Of a stretch of DNA of 64,000 nt, positions 24,883-43,441 are shown one piece after another. Location of the stretch: positions 22,426,885 through 22,490,884 of the forward strand of contig NC_092029.1 in the NCBI RefSeq assembly GCF_042242105.1, written 5' to 3'. Numbering within the stretch: the first letter of the stretch is position 1; the number at the start of each line of letters is the position of its first letter. The notes beneath the pieces were generated by a model. The model was not told where the DNA came from and did not search any database. It saw only the letters and a program-made list of their open reading frames with translations. The stretch comes from Pempheris klunzingeri (taxonomy: Eukaryota; Chordata; Actinopteri; Acropomatiformes; Pempheridae). Made by a program: the position numbers and the translations under genes.

Positions 24883-25800
24883 CCACGCACGCACACACAC
24901 ACAGCTCTCTTTCAGTAGCACCACCAAAATAAAAGCAGGCGGGGTTCCTTTCTAAAGGCGTCTCGTGGGGTGGGTGCCACTCGGCCACGACACACTCGAG
25001 CGTTACCACTGACGTCACACACTCATAAATCACACACAGAGGAAGGACTGCACAGTGAGTGAACCTGAGGTAGCAAAGCCAATCAAATACACTTTGGAAT
25101 CCATAATGGAAGAGCAAAAAAATGCCTTAGTGCATTTTCCTCAAAACCACCAAAATCAATTTACACTCTCAAGTCATAATATTTCTATAAAATGATGCAC
25201 AACAAATTTTAAGACAAACTTTTCTAATTGAACTTTCTGACAACATCCAGGGTCCTGAGAAAGAGCATGAGTTGTGGTTCCTCTGTACCGCTAAAAAGAT
25301 GGCCGTCCTTCACCACGTACACGAGCACTAGGATTAGAGCAGGAAGGCAGACTTACTAAAGTATTCAGCAAAGCCAAGCTGATTTGGATCATGTTGAACA
25401 TGGCAGCAGAGAGTAAAACTAGCTTCAAATCTGCAAGCGCTGCGTTATTCTCAAGTATAAAAACAAATGTGTATGTACAAAAATATACATCCTAACAAGA
25501 CAATCCTAGCAGAGGCGTCTCCCCCAGTTTGTAAACTTTTATATCTTTTAGGATTTTCTATTAAAAAAGGCAATTCTTCAAACAGTCCATGATCCCAATG
25601 AGTGTCTTTTTTTCTTCCATTAAAACTTGGATGTACTGTAGCGCCTTCAGTCCACAGTCAAAAGATTCCTGGTTTAAACAAAAGATTCTAAATAGAGAAA
25701 TGAGTCAATCGATCCTTTCATATCTGGGTTTGTGTGAGCCTTCACAGCCGTAATAGTGGGTGAAAAAGGCCTCAGCTTGGAGTGTCCAGCTTTGGGTTGC
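24220..25800 (-). other. lbr: lbr 3' UTR
   Basis: From the lbr stop (25801) downstream on the minus strand. An AATAAA at 24243-24238 (TTTATT on plus) suggests mRNA ends near 24220. It includes a (TG)n tract (24841-24903 on plus as CA). No other gene is seen here. Confidence 0.6.
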
Positions 25801-33578
<7,778 letters not shown>

Positions 33579-36565
33579 CTTCATTGACCTGACAACATGG
33601 GAGGACAAGAGAACAGGAGTGAGGAGGGAGGAACACAGAGACAGGCAGAGAAAATGAAGGACAGAAGACACTGGAGAGAAGGACATGCCAGGAGATGTGA
33701 GAGGACAGAACAAATTAAAGATGATAATACTCAAGAACAGGCCTTTCCAATCTATAAACTAAACTAGAATGTATTGCACTGAGCAAAATCCTTGTAAAAG
33801 ATTTTTCCACTTTTATCCAAACGGTGTAAGCTGGGTGTTTCCATTTTAGAGGTTTTAATATCAACGTTTAAAAAAGCCACATACATCTGGCATCACATGG
33901 AATTATTTACCAGACAACTGTCAGTGCAGAGCAAACTTAATTTCCTGTTGCTAAGTATAGGGAAGAGCGAGGCTTTGGTACAATGACAGGCATTGTCACT
34001 GCACTGGGCCCCGTCTGTTCCCATACCGTGCACTGAGGCACTGCCTCCCTCACCGACAACTACAGTCACACCTCAGCATGTCAGTGGGCTCTTTGGCACT
34101 CACACTGCTGTGGCAGCTATGCATCTGTCATCCAGCTATCTCACGCACACACGCACACACAATTATTGTCCAGTAAATGCAACAAGAGTTCATCAGAATA
34201 AAGCAAAGTGTCACCTAATTAAAATCAGTCCCCAACTAGAATACTTGAATACTGATGAGTACATCCAGTCTCTACAGTCACGACACGCTGACCAGAGCAG
34301 AGTGGGCTGCTCTGGTGTGGACACTAATTAACTGGAGATGTGTTGAACCCTGGGACAGCATAATAAACTGTTCTACACAGACTACACCAAGACCCCTGAG
34401 GGAACCCCTGAAATATAGAGAGCAGAGGAATGCCAGCTCAATCTGAGACTCTCATTTCATTTTATTTGCTGCTATGTGAAACTAACTTAGCAGATGAATG
34501 GTGCAGCAGGGTAAGGTCACCCTGTCAGTGTAAAAACCAAACACAGGTTGAAACTCTGTTTGTCAGCCAAGTGCCCTGCTGGCTGTCCATGGTGAAGACT
34601 AATTGGCTCTTCAGATTCCTGTACATTCACAACACAAGTCATAAGTACCACATCATTTTTCAGGCAAACTGCTTTGGATCCATTAAGAAAAGGAAGTGGA
34701 CCAAAATCATCATTCTAAACTAAACTCTGAATTTAAAAAGAATTTAAAGTATCAGCCTGCTTCTTTGTCCATTTTGTTTGTCCCCAGGTTTGTTTGTGTT
34801 AAACACCTGATCACATTGTACACATCCTTGCTTTACAATTTCAAAAACTTCATTTTGAGGGTCCAGACCACCCACATTAGCTGACACTTTGGAGTGGTAA
34901 AATCCTACTGCAGTGTCCACCAGCGGACACAATGAGGTGGGCCAGGCAAGGTCAGCATTAGTGCCCGGGGACGCTCAATGTCTAGAAAACCTCCACACTA
35001 GTGCAGAACTGCTGACAGGTCTGTCCCTGCTAGGTTTACCCAGAGCCGTCTGTCTGAAAGAGCTGTGTTATTCAAGTCCCAGCCGGCCAGGCAGGGACTT
35101 TGAGACCAGCCTCTGGGCAACTGATAGGAAGCTGAACTGTTGTTCAGAATCCGAATGGGCCCATAAAAACTCTAATATAATTCCACCATGCAGACACCCA
35201 CACCTGAATATGTGATCGCTGAGACATAAACTGTCAGGGCAAACCACACACAGACATGCTATTGCTGTTACTGCCAGTGTACGAACACAGAGGAAGCACC
35301 GCCATGTGTGAGAAATGCTGGGTTAGTAGCACCTTGACAACAACAGTAAGTGACTGGAATGACTCAGGTAAACAGGCTCTGGTCTTCGCCTGCATCTCCG
35401 TGCTGATGACAGTTTTAGTTGCATAGCCCCGTGACAGCATCCTGTCAGCTGTACTGCTAATTACAAACCCAGTGGCTGACACTGCACCATCTTGAGCTTT
35501 TTACCCTCAACCGGCCATCTGAGGAGAGATTAAGCAGCACACACACAGCAAACAGCCCCCTCATGTTAAACATGACAGTTATTCACTACTACCACACCAC
35601 TGCGCTGGTCAATCAAATCCACTGTTTACTCCATCAGTCTCTTGTAAGCCACAAAACACTCTACTGATTTACTCTAAAACAGTCCTTTGAGAAGTTGGCT
35701 CACAGGGATTAGGCAGAGTCTATCATGTGCAGTCAACCCCTAATCCGCCGGTCACTGATCTAAAACACCAAACACCATGTCAGGATGACACACCCAAAGT
35801 CGGTCCCTGCGCTGCTCTCCTGGCCTGCCTGTCCTGGTCCATGTGGGGAGTGGAAGTCAGGGCTGATGACAGCTTCCCAACAGCTCTCAGGCTGGCCTGG
35901 CCACAGGATGTGAGCTCTAACGTGGGTGGAGTTTTCCACACAACTCTGAAACTGAAAGCTGCTGTTGAGCTCCACCAGGTCCGCGGGCCCCTTCTGACCT
36001 AACGTGTGAATAAAGTGGGGAACTCCCACCACGGAGGCGACGTGCCGCTGTGTTAACACTGCGGTGTTAAAGAGTGGCGGGACAGACCCCCCCTCCCTGT
36101 AACTCTCCAACTCAATTAGAGACGGGGAGCTGTGCTCCTTAAGGCACCGCTCATTGTCCCGGTGATGCACCGGGGCTGTGTCTTTAACGGGGAGCTTTGC
36201 TGGCCTGAGCTCAGCTGCAGGCGACACAGAGGAAAGGAGGGAAAACGTCATGCATTCAAATAGTGTCGGTGAAGACAGCAGTCAAAGAGTCAACCCAGAT
36301 AACCCGAACAGAGCTGAATTCACTGACTCTGTCCCAGCACAGACCATACACACATGGTGCACAGACAACCGAGGGGCTGACCGGCTCCTGTTGGCGTTAC
36401 AACCCCGTAATGGTCCATTTAGACCAGGCAGGCTGTCCACTCTGCAGCATGCGCTTAATCTGCATGTTAGCGAGTAGCTCGACCGGTAACGTTGTCCGTG
36501 CTGCTGGTCAGAGACACCAAGCTTCTGCTAAAACTACGAGCTACCAGGGGAGCGGCCACCGGCAG

Positions 36566-36567
36566 GT

Positions 36568-36604
<37 letters not shown>

Positions 36605-36623
36605 CATATGTGTGTGTGTGTGT
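36566..36623. repeat. (CA)n(TA)n(TG)n quasi-palindromic microsatellite
   Basis: CA repeat, then about 10 TA units, then TG repeat, together nearly self-complementary. It sits in the first lbr intron, about 0.2 kb downstream of the probable non-coding exon. Confidence 0.9.
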
Positions 36624-36825
36624 TTATAACCTTAGGAGCCGTCCAGCATTTTCACTTCGACGAGTGGAAACAACTTTCGGTCCCAGGAACTAGTCGGAGC
36701 CAACGGCGCCGTTACACAGCCAAACCTCAGTTAGCTTCGGCTAAGCCCTGGTTTCTCAACAAAGACAACCGTAAGGCGATTTGCTGTTTGGGATCAGAAA
36801 CAGGCCGCTGGACGGACGCACTTAC

Positions 36826-36960
36826 CTCAATGTAATGTGAATAATTCCAGTGGGTGAAACTGGCGAGATACTCCGGAATAAAACGCGGATATAAAGCTTT
36901 TGTATATTTAAAAACTGACTTTGCTAACGTTTGACGTAGAGCTCGTTCTCCCTCCCTCTC
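36826..36960 (-). other. lbr: Probable lbr 5' non-coding exon
   Basis: On the minus strand a strong donor TTGAG|GTAAGTG lies at 36826/36825. The coding exon begins at 33588 with its own acceptor, 10 nt before the ATG, so an upstream non-coding exon is required. The start of the exon (about 36940-36970) is inferred from promoter motifs only. Confidence 0.55.
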
Positions 36961-36979
36961 TGGGCAAAACCCACCAGTG

Positions 36980-37085
36980 ACCGGGAAGGCGCGAAGGCTC
37001 CTGATTGGCTGCCTCAGCGTTCATTTCAAATGGTTCTACAACCTCATTGGCTGAGGGTGGATTTTAACTGCGCTGGGATTGGTTC
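36980..37085 (-). promoter_or_regulatory. lbr: lbr promoter: three CCAAT boxes, E2F-like and CHR-like motifs
   Basis: On the minus strand CCAAT occurs at 37082-37078, 37050-37046 and 37008-37004. TTCGCGCC (E2F type) is at 36995-36988, and TTTGAA (CHR type) at 37030-37025, between two CCAAT boxes. The combination is typical of TATA-less, cell-cycle-regulated promoters bound by NF-Y. The motifs are seen; regulation is inferred. Confidence 0.55.
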
Positions 37086-37137
37086 AAAAGGAGTCACGAC
37101 TACTTTGTTTACTGGTGTCAAATTACCGTCCAACAAA

Positions 37138-37344
37138 ATGGCAGAAGGGGCATCAGCCGATAGCAGACAACAGCCAGCTCACCTGTCCGAGGCAGAAACA
37201 TCCTCTGCCTCCCCAGCCACTGCTTTCTATGTCCCCAACACGCAGGGAGCTGTGGGGAAAATGGTCCATGCTGAAATTAACAGAATCATTGCTGCACGTT
37301 TCCACCTAAACTATCCAAATAGTAGCATTAGTAGCATCATATAA
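37138..37344 (+). CDS. Unrecognised open frame, possible first exon of a gene divergent from lbr
   Basis: An ATG in fair context (AAAATGG) opens a 68-codon frame beginning MAEGASADSRQQPAHLSEAE and containing FYVPNTQGAVGKMVHAEINR. The start resembles an authentic N-terminus: Ala after Met, then a low-complexity acidic/Ser stretch. It lies 50-60 bp from the CCAAT cluster of lbr, as expected for a bidirectional promoter. No strong GT donor is visible before the stop (37342-37344), although GT at 37298 is possible. I found no second exon downstream. It could equally be chance or a relic. Confidence 0.25.
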   Translation: MAEGASADSRQQPAHLSEAETSSASPATAFYVPNTQGAVGKMVHAEINRIIAARFHLNYPNSSISSII

Positions 37345-39719
37345 ATATATAATAACACCCACTATCTATTTACTACTGCAGCCAGCCACAACAACCAGGG
37401 TCCTGGTGAAGTTGGATGGAAGTTAACTGAATTTGATTTCTGTTTAGATCCATTCTTACCTTCTGCGCTTCACACAAAAGAGCTTTTAATGTGCTGTTAA
37501 AATAAAAAAAAAACCCAGAGAGAGGAGAGTGCCTGACACCCCCACTGTCTGATCCTGGGGTAGCTGCCATGATGCTGTCAGGCTTTAGGATGTCCCACAG
37601 TGAGTGGACCTGTCCCACAGTGAAGTGGACCTGTCCCACAGTGGATATCATATTTAGATGGGGGGGGGGTCATGTTTGTGGATATAGATATAGAAGATAG
37701 AGATAGAGACAGATATAGAATCAACAGTGAGGAAGGCCTCCCTTTACAGGCGAATCCATCAAAAACCAACTAAAACACCTTCATGTGCTCCACAGTAAGA
37801 CGCTAGCTAACTGATCATGACTCAAAGTTAAAACATAAAGAGAGAAACGTTACCTGTTTCAGGAGTTGGACACAAGATTTTCCCTTTAACTTCTAATTTT
37901 AATGGTAATGGTTTCAAATTATTTAATGGTGTTCAGCTTTTCCTTTTTCTAAGCGACTTTGCTCTAACCCACCCATGAAAGGATGCTGTAGCCATGTGCT
38001 GGCTGAGTGGGCACCCACATCTCCTCCTCCTGTTTTAATTAACAACATTATTCAGCCGCTCAGACTCACTCAGGTGATCTGAGCTACGAAGCAGTAGGAG
38101 ACTGGAGCCAATACATCCAAAATGTTCCCCACTGACAACAGTGGGAGGGGGTTTCATGTTTGTGGCCCCCCTTCACTGCAGAAGGTAAGAATGGATCTAA
38201 AAACAGCTCTCACTGTGTGAATATTTCCTCATATCAAATAAGATAAAACAGCAGATGACACAGGGCTCTGCACTGGTTAATTTTATGCTAATCTGTTTAA
38301 CCCTGTTGAATTTTAATTGGGTCTCCCTGCAAAGAAGTGTTTGTGACCTTCAGCACAAAAAGCTTCATACCTGACCTAAGTCCTGTCATATCTGTCGTTG
38401 TAGCCTTCACGTACTTACCTACCATGGATTCATTCAAGTGGTTATCATGTGTTACACTGCTCAAACTAGCTGCAGTGAGTTAGACAGATGCTTAGCCCTG
38501 ATGAGTGTCAGCAGCAGCACATGAGGTACAGAACGCCCACCTGTGGCTCAGAGCGTATGCTCATAAACACAACAAGGGGAAGAGAAAACTGATTTTGAAA
38601 ATTCAAACTCTCCAATCCAATCGCAGCGTCACAGTGCGCTCAGTTTCCTCGTCTTTGTGTCTGCAGCTCGGGCTGCTTTCCTGTCTTCGTGCAGCTTTCG
38701 CCAGAGCACAGCTGCTCTCCGGCTGCAAGTCAAACACAACCTCAAATGAACTGCAGATGGACTGCCAGACCCCTCTATGCCCCACCCACAGGAAGTGCAT
38801 ATAGTGGTAAAGTGAGGCAACACAAAAAGTTTTACAGCCAGTGACAACAAACACATTAAAACATGCATTATTTAAGTCACTCCAGTTTATGTCGTTAAAC
38901 ACACACTCCATCAGAAACCACAGCTCTCCCTTTTGTTCTCCCGTGTCGTACATCACCGACCCCCGTCAGTAGCCCAAGTGCCTGCATCAGAACAGTAAAG
39001 GCAGGTATACTTAACCAGGGTGGGAAGAACTCTCTGGAGGAGGGGGGGGGGGGGTATTTGACTTTAATTATTAGTAATTCACAATAACCTCATTAAGTTT
39101 CTGGCCTAACCTTGAAAAAGCGCCAGCTGCCATAAATAGCCTTCTACTTGTGGCACTGGTGTGCTGATAAAGCCTGTGTTCAAGGTTAAAGGAGACTTCC
39201 GCCCCTCACTGGCTGTAAAACTGTTTGTGTTGCCTCACTATACCACTATATGCACTTCCTTGGGGGGGGGGGGGGGGGGGGAGCAGCCTCGCAGTGTGCA
39301 GGTTCACCTTTTGGTCTTCAGCAGCTCACAGGAAGCATCACACTCTCATTGTGAGTTCGTCTTCCTCTTCCTCCGCTGGGCGTAAGGGGGGTGGAGCAGC
39401 GGAAATATGGCTGATCATGCAGAAAACTTTTCTTTTAATTAGAGTTAGGGCACACAGATAATAAACCTGACCACTTTTTAAATCATAATACAGCTCCTCA
39501 CTCTGAGTGTACATGTTGTTATATGTTATTATTGGTAGTAGTAGTAGTGGTAGTAGTATTATTAGTATGATATAGTATAAAGCCTTACTCTGAATGTACA
39601 TGTTGTTATGTTATTATTATTAGTAGTGGTATTATTATTATTATTATAAGACTCTGGACTCACCTGGTGCAATAATTTACCTCTGTGTAATAACTTGTAA
39701 TGATAATTTTTAATACATA
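37345..39719. other. Intergenic between lbr and enah; repeats only
   Basis: Holds three tandem copies of GTCCCACAGTG-type units (37589-37640), poly-G runs (39043-39054, 39261-39281) and the inverted duplication described separately. No exon recognised. Confidence 0.4.
38791..39260. repeat. Inverted duplication, arms of about 53 bp or longer
   Basis: 38791-38843 and 39206-39260 are inverse copies with few mismatches; both encode LAVKLFVLPH.TTICTS when read outward from the spacer. Weaker similarity continues outside the arms. The spacer is about 360 bp. Confidence 0.75.
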
Positions 39720-39759
39720 CTTTTTATATATTTCTATTTTTACTTTTGTGTTTGAAGTT

Positions 39760-39861
39760 TATTCTTATTCTTTTGGAGCTGTGTGCAACAAAAGCAATTT
39801 CCCCCTGGGGATTATTAAAGGAATTCTGATTCTGATTCTGATTCTGATTCTGATTCTGATA
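39760..39861 (+). mobile_element. LINE 3' tail with (ATTCTG)n
   Basis: The phrase CCCCTGGGGATTATTAAAGG followed by repeated ATTCTG is a common 3' end of fish non-LTR elements. No coding part is visible upstream. Confidence 0.5.
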
Positions 39862-40400
39862 ATGAGAACTGAAATCACCCAATACAATGGCACAGGGAAT
39901 TTAGTCAAAATTGATGGCAAGATGAATGTAGCATGTTATCAGAAAATATTGGAGAACAATCAGTCGTCAGCCCGGAAGCTGCACATGGGACACACTAGGA
40001 CTTCCCAACATGACAATGACCCAAAACACAGAGCCAAGTCCACCCTTCAGTGGCTACAGCAGTTGTGCAGTTCATGTAAGACAGCCCAAGACTTTATGGG
40101 ACCTGGAGGCTTTTAGCCAAGAAGAATGGGCAGCTCTACCACCTGAGGAAATAAAGGGCCTCATCCACAACTATCACAAAGACTGCAAGCCGTCATTGAT
40201 GCTAAAGGGGGCAATACACAGTATTAAGAACTATGGGCCATTTGGGTGATTTCAGTTATAATTATGATTTAAAAAGAGCACACATAACTGTGTGATAATA
40301 AATGCCTCTCTAAATAAAAGAAAAGTTTTCTGCATGATCATATTTTCCAAAAAATGGCCAATATATCACAAATTCTGCCGGGGGACGTGAACTCATGAGC
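39862..40400 (+). mobile_element. Tc1-like transposase fragment
   Basis: Encodes GKMNVACYQKILENNQSSAR, QHDNDPKHRAKSTLQWLQ and, after a frameshift near 40100, EEWAALPPEEIKGLIHNYHK. These belong to the C-terminal half of a Tc1-like DDE transposase. No inverted repeats were found. Confidence 0.75.
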
Positions 40401-40479
40401 ACAACTATAGATCTATAGAACAACTATAGAACAAAGCACAACAAGCGCAACAGTGAACATCATTTGAGAGACGAGTGTT

Positions 40480-42949
40480 AGTCTTGTATTGCAATCTTTA
40501 TTTAATTTGCTCAAACAAAACAATGTTAGCATATAAGAAAAGACTAGTTAACATGAGAACAGTATGGTACAATGCAGGAGATAAAAGAATAAGTCTGGAA
40601 ACCCATCCGGGACACTTGCAGATACTGTCCCCTCAGCAGAAACTGGTTTGTGTTTCCAGCAGCACTCTGACACAAACATGGAGCAGACCTCACTGCAGAG
40701 GAGGAAACCTATTTCCAGGCATGTAAAGAAAGCTAAGCTGCAGAACAGAAACAGTGTGTGACATTTAAATGGCATGAGGGAACACTGTGGATAGCCTTCA
40801 GCTTCACTAAACTCATCTGAGAGCAAAGATCATCTTTGATCCCTCGGAGGCCTCATGTCTCAAAGGTTTGATTGTACTTCTGAGCTGTGAGAGGATCAAC
40901 CTCACAGCTGTATGGAAATAAATCGTATGTATGTATGTACGTAGAAAAAGCACACACAGAAGGTCTTGGTGCAAAGACGTTGTCTTGGTGGGGAACAGTA
41001 CCACAGCCACTGACCTCCCCTCAAATCAACAGGACCGCGATGGGAAAAAGACAGACACAAAAAATAACAGCGGCATGTGACCATACTGACAGTCCCCACA
41101 TATTACTAGTCATCTTTACGTCTTTGACATTGAAATGCAACTTCAGAACAAGGCACAAACCACATAGCTTCACAAAGAGATAAACTTTTCTTGATCAAAC
41201 CGTTTCACCTGCCGTCACGTCCAGAGGACAGACAGAGATCCTCCTCCAAAATGATCCAAAAATAAGAAAGGCGACTCTGTGGAGAGAGACCGTGTTCAGC
41301 AGGAGGCTTCCCTGGTGACGCCACGCCGATGGCGGCCGAGGCCCTGACCACCTGCCGTCAGAGTATGTGGGACAGCTCTGTGGGGTTTTGTCTTAAAGTG
41401 CACTCGATGCTGTGGAACTCTCAGTCCAGGGCGTCTCTGGGCTGCTGTTTCCTTTTTCACACAGCATCAACCCGTTTCGTCAACCGACAGAACGACCTCT
41501 GAAATCTGAAACAGATGCCAAAGACTTCCATCCACTGTGAAGCCAGAGGACTATGGCGTCTGTATGTCTGGAGCAGGATGAAGCCCTCCACATTTCTCAC
41601 AGTATTTTTAACAAATCCACCCAATCCAAAGCAAATCATTTCTCATCTTTAGCAGCACAGCAGTGTGGTAGATTACCAAACCTTTCATGGGGGGGGGGGC
41701 TCGGCCTGTCTAATGTCTCCTGTGGTTCGTAGTGAGCAGGGCCGGCTCTGCTGAGACCGGGACACTACGGATGTTTAAGAGAACCTAGGATGCAGAACCA
41801 CAGGCATCACTTTCCTCATCAGGTCTCATTGAATGGGTGAAGCTGTCCCTCCCCACAGAACTGTACCATGACGCCTATCTTGACTGGTCTGGAAGTATTT
41901 GGACATCTGTGATTGTACTTTGAGCTTTTAGAGACAAACTCAGCACTGTTTTTAGAATAAAGTGACAGTTCCCTCATCTACCTCAGATCTCAGGGAAAAC
42001 ACAGTTGCTCATTGAAGGATTTGACAGCGACAGGAGAAAAAGGCAAAAAAATATAGATGGAACAAACACGCCATCACTAAGCACTGGTGAAAGAGTAAAT
42101 GGCACAATCACGTCCTCGACACCATTTCTTACAAATCTGGGTTGTCCTGTGCACACGTTTCACTTCATGACTGCAGAAAAATAAACATAAAGGATAAAAA
42201 ATCAGTTCAGCTCCAATGTGGCTAAAGATAAAGTATTGAGACAGTTTCTAGAAAAGAAATAAAAAAGGAGAGGACTGGGTCTTACAGTGATGCTCTGATA
42301 GTCTGTCATGCCGGCCTTCGGGGATAAAGCTGACGAGAGGTGACATGTGTCACTCTGTAACCTTGTCCACCGGGGGTTCAGGAGGCCAAGAAGGACAGAC
42401 TGACACTGAGAGATGTTTGGGGGTGTACGGACGGGGGCAGGTGGGCTTTAAAATTGATGATGCTACACTTATTGCTTATAATCAAACTTGTGACAGTTCA
42501 TGTAATTTCGTGGCAGACTTGTGACCGTCACTACATAAAGGAAACATCCATACAGCACATGCACCAAACAGACTGAGGGGGGGGCGCAGTCTTAAACAGA
42601 CTGAAAGGAAAAGTTAGTTCTATCTACACATCTGGCCGTGGTCCACGAGCATGACGAGTATTAGCAGATCAGCACTTTGTTAACAGATGAGGTTTGGTAG
42701 AGAGCTACAATGAGCGCTGTCCTCGGGGGGGGGGGCACAGACAGGGAGACAGACGAGGGAGTGTCCTGTGTAAAGAAGGGATCACTGAGCTACCTGCTGT
42801 GGCCACACACGCTCACAGATACTTCTCTAGATCGGATCTGTGTATTTCTCTCTTTTGTACATATTCAGGTAAAAATAGTATTTGAGGAAGACAAACTTTA
42901 CAGTGTCCTGCAGTGGTGGACCTCCCCAGAGACTGTCAGCCCCCCCCCC

Positions 42950-42991
<42 letters not shown>

Positions 42992-43441
42992 ACCCCTATG
43001 GCATTATGGGAAAAAGAGTTTTATTTTGCACCCCCACCCTCTTCCTGTCTCGTAATAAAACGTGCCCCCCAATAGTTCTGATTGTGAACGTCACCCGTGC
43101 ACCAAAGGTTAATATGGTATCATCCAAGAGTTCAGTTTTGGGTTTTCTTGATATTATGGGACAAAAGGAGAGAAACCATCTTTGCTTAAAGACGTCTGCT
43201 TCTCTTTCAGAGCAAGGACTGTCCTCCAGGATGTGATGTCCTCAGCCGGGGGAGGGGGGTGGGGTGGGGCAGGGATTCGGCGTGTTACCAGCCTCCCACC
43301 ACCACCCCAAACAATGTCCTCCGTCAGTATTAATGGGATTATTGTCATCACCGCCGTCTACCCTTCTGGGATTCCCGCTGCTGTACTGGCATGTCTGTTG
43401 GGTCATGTGGCTGTAGATGTTGAGGAGGGAGTCTGGACCCT
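40480..43441 (-). other. enah: enah 3' UTR (about 3 kb)
   Basis: Runs from the enah stop to an AATAAA at 40502-40497 (minus), after which an mRNA end near 40480 is expected. It contains a poly-C/(CA)n patch at 42941-42988. No separate gene is seen. The extent is inferred from the first good distal signal; nearer, unrecognised signals are possible. Confidence 0.5.
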
